From positions 1 through 14,215 of the forward strand of contig JAOXYB010033606.1 of assembly GCA_028565635.1 (NCBI GenBank): DNA of 14,215 nucleotides, in the 5' to 3' direction. The notes beneath the pieces were generated by a model. The model was given only the letters and a program-made list of their open reading frames with translations, searched no databases and had not been told where the DNA came from. This stretch comes from Phoronis ovalis (lineage: Eukaryota; Phoronida; Phoronidae). The first letter of the stretch is position 1, and each line of letters opens with the position of its first letter. A program made the translations under genes and the position numbers. Shown piece by piece: positions 1 to 8,900 of this stretch.

Positions 1-401
1 CATGTCTGAACTCGGCCTTACGTGACCTACATCTCTATCAAGATCTGTGGTTTACCACGGGTACCGTCTAGTATTATGTATATTCTTCACTATCAATTCT
101 CTCTTACGTGTAGCTTGTACATAGACACTAACTGACTGATTATTAAGTGTTATTTTTAAATATTATTTTGTTGATTGTATTGTATTATAAACTTTGTATT
201 GTACTGTTGCTAATGGGCTAATTAGCCTGGGCTTAATAAATATATCCCATGCTTCATTGTCGAAATAACGGAACTTCTAATTCTTTCCCAATTCTTTATG
301 AATGTGCAGGACCATTTTATTTGATATTAAATTCAGGTTTATTTATAATGAAAATAAACTAGTAGTAATATACTATATAGTACGGTTATCCGAATTGTGT
401 A
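1..401. other. Upstream non-coding region
   Basis: AT-rich, with no clear gene. On the + strand the frame starting at base 3 is open to a TAG at 69-71 (ending LWFTTGTV) and could be the tail of a coding exon from a gene to the left. AATAAA at 235-240 would then be its poly(A) signal. A perfect 12-base palindrome GGCTAATTAGCC lies at 216-227. None of these is strong by itself. Confidence 0.25.
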
Positions 402-569
402 ATGCATCCAGGAATTCAAAGCAAGTTGAAAAAGCTGCAAAATAAATCAAAATTAATTATTACGTTAGAAGAACAAGAAAAGCAAACTCGATTTCAAATG
501 GCTCGCGTTTTAGCAATGTGTGTCCCGGATGTGTATTTATTGTCAACACGTTATAGTTATCCTGAATAG
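402..569 (+). CDS. Small coding-like ORF, 55 codons; unidentified, possibly the last exon of an upstream gene
   Basis: The frame is open from after a TAG at 378-380. ATG is at 402 and the stop TAG at 567-569. The product is basic and amphipathic: SKLKKLQNKSKLIITLEEQE, then KQTRFQMARVLAMCVPD. Its composition looks more coding than the AT-rich DNA around it. It cannot join the main gene in frame, because that frame has a stop at 930 with no acceptor between it and the ATG. Two readings remain. It may be a 3'-terminal exon entered near CATCCAG (411) and followed by AATAAA at 624 and 670, or it may be a short independent ORF or upstream ORF. A GTGTAT at 531 could also be a donor. I do not recognise the protein. 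Confidence 0.33.
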   Translation: MHPGIQSKLKKLQNKSKLIITLEEQEKQTRFQMARVLAMCVPDVYLLSTRYSYPE

Positions 570-623
570 ACTTTTAAGTTTTTGCTTAATAGCGCAAACT
601 ATGTATTTTTAAAGTATTTGCTA

Positions 624-675
624 AATAAATGAACATCATGTATCAGGTACAACAGTATCTTTATGACTAAATAAA
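624..675 (+). terminator. Two candidate poly(A) signals
   Basis: AATAAA occurs at 624-629 and again at 670-675, 55 and 101 bases after the stop of the small ORF at 402-569, with T-rich DNA after them. The motif is common in AT-rich DNA, so this supports a 3' end only together with the ORF upstream of it. Confidence 0.25.
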
Positions 676-941
676 ACATTATTGTTTATGTATGTTTATA
701 TTAACACGTACTAAAATACGTGAATGTATAACATTATTTTTGTAGGTGGCGATCGTGTTTCAGTAGCTGACTATGATATAAACTAGACCGAGTGCCATAT
801 TTGGAATCCAAGGAACACCCATCAAGATGACGTCATCCGAGGATTTTCACAGGTCACTGCTGGCACTGACTGAAACTGGCTGGACGTTGTCTGATAGTTC
901 TTGGAACAACATTGTTATTTTTTATACTTTAAATTTGTGTA
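676..941 (+). promoter_or_regulatory. 5' UTR / proximal upstream region of the main gene
   Basis: Contains a possible 5' UTR splice acceptor (ATTATTTTTGTAG, ending at 745), so the transcription start may lie further upstream or outside the window. A palindromic CRE/ATF site TGACGTCA is at 828-835. An upstream ATG at 827 opens a 65-codon frame that runs past the main start at 942 to 1024, in a different frame. No TATA box was assigned. Confidence 0.4.
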
Positions 942-2903
942 ATGGATATACAAGATCAGGAAAAGATGTGCGCGGACTTTGTTCCTCAAGAATGGAGAAA
1001 GAATTTTTGCATAAACTGTTTTAAGACGAAAGAAGATCACGTCTCTGGAATTTCTGAGAATATAAAACAAGGTCAAGAACCTAACAACTGTGATAATAGA
1101 ACTTTAGTTGAAAACAAGGGGGAATGTAAGAATAATATTGATAATAGGAAAGAAAAACAAACTGAACCTGTTAAAACAAAAAGTAAGGAGAAAAAAGAAG
1201 AGGAATCAAAATCTCCTGAAATAAAAGAAGAAAAAGAGAGACAGATAAAAAGCAAAGGTAGTATTGATAATATAAAAACAAAAAGTAAATTTACTAATCA
1301 GGCTGCTGGGGCTGCACTTAATAAAATTAACCAAGAAAATACAAAAACAGAAAACAGAACAGAGCAGAAATGTAGTGGACAACCAACATCTATTGCAAAG
1401 GATAAAACAAAGTCAAAGCAAATATCCCAGGTACCAGAAGCTACGGATAAGTTATGCGATGTCGAAACAGGACTAGTAGCAGATGATAACATGAGTGGTA
1501 TTAAGGGTCGCTCCGGTGCTGCCGGAATTTCGCGTATACAAATGTTACAGGAAAAACTTGCGGAAGAAAAAGCTGGTAAACGTGAACAACCAAAATTACA
1601 CAAAGTTAACTCTCGATCAGTATCTAGCCCATTGCCTGGTGACAAAGTAGCAGCAGTGTCCAGTAGTGCAGAAGCTATAGGATCCAAAGGATTAAAATCT
1701 ATTTCTACCGAGAGACTAAGAAAATCTCCTAGTCCCGGCCCTAGTAAAACCTTATACCCAGCCGAGAAAGGGAAATCTCCAGTAACAGTAGTTGGTAGAC
1801 CATCCTTATTATCAGGAGTAAGATCAAAATTTGAACAAGCGAGTGACAGAGGCAGTCCAACAAAAGACGTAAAACGTTCCGGATTAAAATCTAAATCCCC
1901 TAGTCCAATGCCATCCTCACAGAAGGAGGCAAGAGAATCTACAAAAAATGATGTCGACAAAGATGATCCTATGACGTCATCGGTTGAGTCAATTGGAAAA
2001 TCTAGTTTGACGCCTGTTCCTGAAGGAAAAGTTCTTGATAATTCTAATAGTATTAATGATAACGATTCAAAACTAAGAGAAAAGTCACCAAGAGAAATGA
2101 AACCATCTAGAAAATCACCAGCAAGAGAACAATCCCCTGCCAGTAAAGCTTTCAACTCTGTCAAAGAAAAGGCATCTCCATTAAGAGAGATGTCTCCTAA
2201 TAAAAAACCAGCATTAAAAGCTGAAACAGGATTGGCAAACGGTTTGACAAAGGAAAAGATTAATCAACTTAACGAAAGTGTCACAAAACTACAAGAGGAA
2301 GTTAAATCTTGGGAAAAACGTTATAGAGATATCGAGTCTGAAAAATCTTGTTTGACTAAAAAAATTAGGCAGTCTGACAGCAAGGAACTAGAACTGCAAC
2401 GCAATGTAGACAGTTTGCAGAAAAGATTAACTTCCATGCAAGAAAAATATCACGCTTTGGAAAAGGAAAATATGACTTTGTGTCGCAAAGTAAAAGAAAT
2501 GGGTGCTGAACGTACTAAAGCATTGGAGCTGGAACAAAAAGTAAATGAACTGACTAAAAAGTTTTCTGAATCAGAAACCATGGTAACAGAGATTAAAAAG
2601 GAAAATGTGATCTTAAAAGAAGAAGTTGTTGAACTCCAAGCGGAAATGGATGAAATGCAAGATCAATTCAGGGAAGAAGAGGAACAAGAATACAGGGATT
2701 TGCAAAAAGAATTGGAACACACGGCAAAAAACTATAGGATATTACAATTTAAACTACGAAAAGCTGAAAGAAGAGTAGATCAGGTCGAATCAGAGAAACA
2801 ACAATGTGAAGATAGAATCAGACAGTTACACAAACGATTTGAGAGCGACGATGATAAATCACACATCCGAGAACTTGAACAAGAATTACAAATGGCAAAA
2901 GAG
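942..2903 (+). CDS. MTCL1: Coding exon 1: Cys/His motif, Ser-Pro-rich region, first coiled coil
   Basis: Residues 1-654. The ATG at 942 has G at -3 and G at +4, and an in-frame TAA lies just upstream (930-932), so it is the first possible start in this frame. Residues 10-33 contain C-x12-C-x2-C-x6-H, matching the MPRIP N-terminal motif in spacing. Residues about 40-430 are low-complexity and rich in Lys, Ser and Pro, with many SP dipeptides (KSPSP, KSPREM, RKSPAREQSP), and are probably disordered and phosphorylated. From about residue 435 to the exon end is continuous coiled coil rich in Glu and Lys. The exon ends at ATGGCAAAAGAG before GTAGAAAG. Reading on to a stop at 3026 gives low-complexity sequence unlike the family, whereas splicing to 3169 restores the conserved MAKE-VSVRLHDEL run. 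The donor is phase 0. Confidence 0.8.
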
Positions 2904-5900
2904 GTAGAAAGTAGAAAAAACAGAGAAAATTTGAATAAAATGCTAACTTCATTTTTAAAACTTATGCTTATATTTCCGAAAGATATAGATGTGATCTCTT
3001 ATAGTTTAACTCATACTTTTAGATAGTTTACTGGTGGGAAATCAAACATATGAAGCTACGAACTTGATTTTTGCAGTGTTGCTTCTTCAGTGATATTTTT
3101 ATTCGGCTGTCAAATAATGTTGATAATGAATGTTGTCCACTTGTAGTTATGTTCTTTAATCTTGATAGGTATCTGTTCGTCTGCATGATGAGCTGGAATT
3201 AGTTGAAGAAAAGCGTGCAAAATATGAAGATGAAAATGAACGATTGGAAGACGAGGTTGTAGAGTACAAGAATAGACTTCTCATTTTGGAGAACGAAATA
3301 GAAAGAGGGGTATGTGCTATGAAAGCTTGGCGACGTTGTAGATAGCAACGCTATTCGCTGTTGTACTTCGAAATCGTTCAAGCTAACATCTATAAACCGT
3401 TAGATTTTCTAACTCAAATATACTATCATGATACGTTTACCAGCAGTCTTGTAACTATAATGATCTCATTTTCAAAGAATTTGTTATCTATGTAATGTTT
3501 TTTTTTTTACCATAATCATTAGTGAAATTTTATTATCTAGTTGATGTTGTTTACCACACGGTCAGGTTATTCGTAAAATGCCAGACATTATTCTACTTTC
3601 AAACACTGTTGACCAAAATATTTTTTCTTCAGCAAGAGCAAAAGGACGATGACGGTACCACGGTTATCATGACAACACCAGATCAAAGTACGCCAAGTAC
3701 ACTTCAAGTTCCTTCAGAACGAAAGGTGCGAGCGGTACATGTTTTTACATTTTAATCAGAAGGGTAATTTGATTTACTTTGTCTTCCAAGTAGCTTAGGT
3801 CAGTTTTCCGTGAGGTTGTTGAAATTATGTCTTAAGTTCTAGTTTTCCTCGCATCGGTAAGGCTCGACCGTACAATAAGAGGTAGTTCTGACGGGGTTCG
3901 GGAGCCTGATTGAAAGGGTACACACGGAAAACTGTACATGTTGCTTTACAATGAACTAAAATGAAAGCTTATTCAGTTTGAACGACTGGCTTTTTGCTTG
4001 AAATGCGCCGCATGCTAAACTGTACTTTACTAAGGGAGATCAAAATAAATCTTGTTGTCTCTGTAGTGAACGTTTTAATTAAATGTCCAGCTGATCTTAT
4101 TTCTTGTGAGTTACCTGTTAGATAAAATGTGTCAATAATCAGTTTACTTAGAATATGGATTATTTGAAAGAAGTATCTACTTGATGTACTATGTTGCTGA
4201 CGTTGTTATCTAGATTTACAGGGACATTTTGCTTAATCATTTGCATGTTTTGCATGAAAAAGGACTTTGTGAATAAAGAAATATTTATACTTTTAGCATG
4301 ATCAAATAGTAGACAGCATATTATGGTAAACGGAATTAGTGTGCAGAGTAGAACATTTTTACGACAAACGTATAATTGCTAAAAAAAATACGGCACACAT
4401 GTTTCGTTTGCTATACATTTAGTAGTAACAGTCACGTGTAAATAAACATTTTTTTACTTATTTAATTGTATCTTTACTACAGTTGGCCATCATTTTGTCT
4501 TACTATAATTTCCCACGCTCACGTGCAGTTGTTATGTTTACAGATTGATATAATTGCATATGTGCAGTGATTCGGCCTGAGTTGGTTCACAGCTTGGAAG
4601 TTCATGTTTCATTGGATTATTTTATAGTAGAATATTTATATAGAATATAGAAGTTATGATCACTAAGAAAGTGCACCGTGCTATAATTCCTTACGTTGCA
4701 TCAAGTCCCTTTTTGGATCACATATCTTATGTTATTCTGACCACCGCACGATGCATTTCTGGATTTACTCCACTTTGGCACTAGCCTAGAAATTCAAGTC
4801 GAACTACTGTTGACCAAGAAACAATGAATTGTTTTGGATTTTTTATGACGCTGAATTCAGATTATTCCAACTCTTGAGAGGGAGACTAATCGAATTTAAT
4901 TGAGCCTTTCCCTTTTAGCTATAATTCCACAATTCATAGAGAACCATAGAGAAATATCATTATTTACACGTGACTGTTTGGAGTGATTTTGCTTTATATG
5001 TACATATGTAGCGTGCGATGTTCTAATTTACTGGGTTTGCGCACGAATTAGATAATAAGAATATTTGACTCACATACACCTTTTGTTTTACTTAGCCAAA
5101 ATTAGGATCAATTCGACAATCAAGTCAAGAGTACGATATATCACAACTGATGAGAGATTTATATGATAGCATGGAAAGAGAACAGGATATAAAAGAACAA
5201 TTAAAGTTTGCGGAAGAAGAGGCGAAAATTGTCCGTAGGAAGCTTGCTGATGTGGAGAATGAAAATGAAAGTTTGATGGCGCAGTTACGAAAAATGACAG
5301 GAAAAACTTCAGGGAGATTTAAGCGTCCAACGTCAAAGGATCGTGAGCTTCGTCATCGTGAAGAACCAGAAATGAGTGAGGCAGAATTAAAGGTCCAGCT
5401 TGAATTAGCTGAACAAGAAATGCAGGTGCTGAGAAAAAAAATAAACGAATTTTCAACTGAAAATGATAATTTATTAGACGAGGTAAAGTTCTTGCAAGAA
5501 AGACTACGTAAAAGTGGGCAAGATAAAGACGGACATCGATCAGCAGCTGATCTCGAACATTATAATGTTACCATGAAAGTAATGGCCGAGGAAATAGAAG
5601 AACTGAAGTGGAAATTGATTGAGAAAGATCGCGAATTAGAGGAAGCTCGAATTCTTCATAAAAAATTGTCCGGTTCTAGTGAAAAACGTCCAATGCTTAC
5701 AAAAAGTCATTCTTTTGATACAGATTACCAAACAGGTATTACTGTAAAACAACAACTAGAATTAGTTCATGAACAAACTATTGTTTTAAAGGAAAAAATA
5801 ACAGCTCTCGAAAAGCAAAATGAATCTATTGTAAAAGAAAATGAAGAACTGAAATTAAAGTCTTCCTACCAAAATGTGCCTTCATCAGACAGCACTCAAA

Positions 5901-8900
5901 ATATTACTGAACTTGGAGAAAAATTACAAAACATAGCAAAAGAAAACGTCAGCTTGAAAGAAAGATTGCAAAGTATGAACAAACTCTCCGAGCAAGTTAG
6001 TAATTTATCAGAAAAGTTAAAACTTGCGGAAGAAGAAGAAAATTTATTACGTAAGCAAATGGCGGAGAGGGATCAAGAAAATGAAAACATGAAAACAATT
6101 TTAAACGATAAAAGGTTAAAAGTTGGTTCTAGAAGTGCGGATATTCCTGTAACTCGTGAACAAATGCGTGTCAAAATTGAGGAGTTAGAGGAAGAAATTG
6201 GTAAGTTAGTTGTCCTTATTCTGTGTTATTTACACATGACAAAGTATTGGTATACACTGAAAGCTGACTTGTTGAACACACACACGCAAGTAGTAGTTCT
6301 GCGACTCCACTTTTTTACCAATCTCTTTTCGATATTCTTGGAAATTACTTTTATCTACCCGCATCCACATAATTCTGCGTTACGACTGTGGCAATATCAA
6401 GTTAAATACCCAATGTTACATATAAGAATCGTACATTTATGCTACCTTTAAAACTGTATATACATTAAAATTCATATGCACTTAGCTATCAATTTATATA
6501 TTTCTTTAATGTTATAAATTGATAAAATGCGAAATGCAATTTAAATAATGCAGCCCTGTGGGTATTCACGGTTATATGAGTTAAAAGAATTTAGGAAAAT
6601 CGCCTTTCTAAAACATGATCGTGCTTTTAAAAGTTGGGTTCCCTGCAGTTTTTACTAAAAAATATAGTGTATGAACATGTTTTCCTAAATCAATCTTCTA
6701 CATCTGTAATCCACTAAATGATAAATCTTATTCATAAAATATTAGACCTATGAGATAAAACCGCCAGAGAATCTGGTAAACAACAAATTTCACCCCTATA
6801 GTAATGACGCTTTCTTTTTTGAAAAGGTAGTATAGATGTCAGAAATTTTTCAACAGACAATAATTACGTACTTGTACTGTTTGTACTCGTTATATAAGCC
6901 TCGAATTTATCCGAGGTAAAGGGTAATGTGACCAAATAATCTATGGTGATTAATTTGACAATTAATTGTAAAATTCTTAGGGGTGGCTAACATGTTCAAC
7001 TTGGTGTCAACCCGAATTTAACGTATTGTTCTTAATTCAGTTGCCCAAAAATTTAATAATTTTCATGGGCTTGTATAACTTTCACGTGTAACTAACCAAT
7101 TTGTTATGTTCTCTACTATTTGTCAATCTTGCTTATTCGTATCTAGCCATGTGACTTTAGTATGACCACAGTCACAGGAAAGTGAAGCAATTTTTTTGTT
7201 CGAACTTTCTACATTCTTCATAATTTATTTACAGCTGATTTATTAATCATTGTCAAAGCTAGAGAAGCCGATAATATCTCTTTAGAAAAAGGAAAAGCTG
7301 CAATAAATGAAGAAAATGGGCAACTGAAATCTACTATAAAAGCCATGGAACGACATTCAATAGAAGAGATTGAAAGTTTACGGGAAAAGAACGATATCTT
7401 GAATAACTTGTTGGATATTGTCACCCAACGAGCAGACGAGACTGAAGAACAACTGGATCGTCTGCTAGCAAAGATTTCGGCAACAATGTCCTCGGAGACG
7501 GAAGGATCTACCCGGAGTATTATAAGTGTTGTGAGTGACGGAACTGTCGGCAGCGATGACGTTTTCGGCCATTCCCCAGACTCGCCAGTTTTAACAAAAG
7601 ATTGGGAAGTAAGTGTACATGGGTTACTGGAAATAAAAAGTTCCCAGTGTACAGCATCTGTAAACTATGCCTGAATATAATATTTCTTACTTTTTTAATT
7701 GAATTCCTTCGGGTAGGCTATCTGCTCTTATGAAAATGGTATTTCAGTGGCAATATGCCATTGGCAAACAAAATTATTCAGTTTTTGCAAATATTGTAAG
7801 AGTGTATTTAATTCGTGTCATAACTGTCAATGAGGAACATTTAAAATATAAAACAAACACACCAATTCAAGAGTCTTTCATGCCTATAGTTTCTATTTCA
7901 TCAGGCAATATTTACGGTGATATTTACCATGAATTAGAAAAGTCCGTAGTGAGTGAAAATTACGTCATAGTCTCAGTTCAGAACTAATGTCAACGCATTT
8001 TACAGAAACAATTAAAGATGCGTATAAAGTCTTTAGAGAAACTTTTGGCTGAGGAGCGGCAGCGTCATCAATCTACTCAGAAGGGATTACAGGCCTCGCT
8101 ACAGGTAACTGGATCTGCTGGTGCTCTTGAGACTGACACAGATGGTGAAAAACAACTGTTGAGAGGGGAGGTATGTGTTCAGTTGCATTATTGTTTGTGT
8201 ATAATGTAAAGCGTATGGAGTTTGGTTGAAACAAAAAAAAAACACGCCGCCCTGTGCAAATCTGTGCGAATGCGGTGCAACTATAGTGAACACAGAGGTT
8301 GGTTCCTTTCAAAGAGATGTACATGTGTATCTCAAATAATTTATTTACTGTTTCAGCTAAAAGAATACCAGAATCAACTACGAGAAGCTAATGAGCAGGT
8401 GAACGATTTAAAAGAAAGATTGTCCAAAGTTGAAGAATCCTATGAAATGTTAAAGGAAGACTTTGACAACATTTCTAAACAGGTTAGTCTACAAGACACC
8501 CCGCAAAACGCATTACATAATAGATACCCAATACACACACACACACACACACACATACACATACATACACATACATACATACCGTACATACAAATACCTA
8601 TTCATGCTCAAAATCTTCCTGTCACAGGAAGACTTAATGAATTGATATGGCGTAAACTCATGGTAAAAGTCAATTTTACTCTTTACAGCTGATTCAGGAG
8701 AAAGGGGATCAAAATGAAAAGGACAAAGTTGAAATCAGCTCATGGAGAACTGAAAAGGAAAGGCTGCAAAAAGCAATCAACGATTACAAGGAAAAAACTG
8801 ACGAACTTTCCAGAAACTTGAAAGAAAAGGAAAAACAATTAAGCAAAGAGAAAGGAGAGGTTAGCAACCTTTTGTTTTACATTGTGATTATGTTTTTGAT

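Noticed and set aside
47-58. GTGG-TTTA-CCAC stem near the left edge, considered as a histone-type 3' stem-loop
   Set aside because: The stem is only four pairs and does not match the histone stem-loop consensus.
1298-2164. 288-codon open frame on the minus strand opposite exon 1
   Set aside because: It is the antisense shadow of the Ser/Pro/Lys-rich coding exon. Its Leu/Ser/Asp/Phe composition mirrors the sense codons, and no family is recognisable.
2904-3026. Exon 1 read-through to a stop at 3026, giving a 694-residue protein
   Set aside because: Splicing at 2903 to 3169 restores the conserved family segment. The read-through tail is low-complexity and loses the coil. A retained-intron isoform is possible but not supported.
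3850-3920. GC-richer patch with GGTTCGGGAGCC, resembling a tRNA B box
   Set aside because: No matching A box, cloverleaf or acceptor stem could be drawn, so neither a tRNA nor a tRNA-derived SINE is supported.
6899-6916. Possible hairpin CCTCG...CGAGG in intron 4
   Set aside because: Only five base pairs around an AT-rich loop, with an imperfect extension; expected by chance.
7730-7987. 85-codon ORF inside intron 5
   Set aside because: Flanked by good splice sites that join exons 5 and 6 in phase. The peptide is not coiled, shows no family resemblance, and could not be included without a stop codon.
8073-8324. Overlapping minus-strand ORFs around exon 6 and intron 6
   Set aside because: They straddle a real exon and its intron, have no splice or family support, and look like chance openings.
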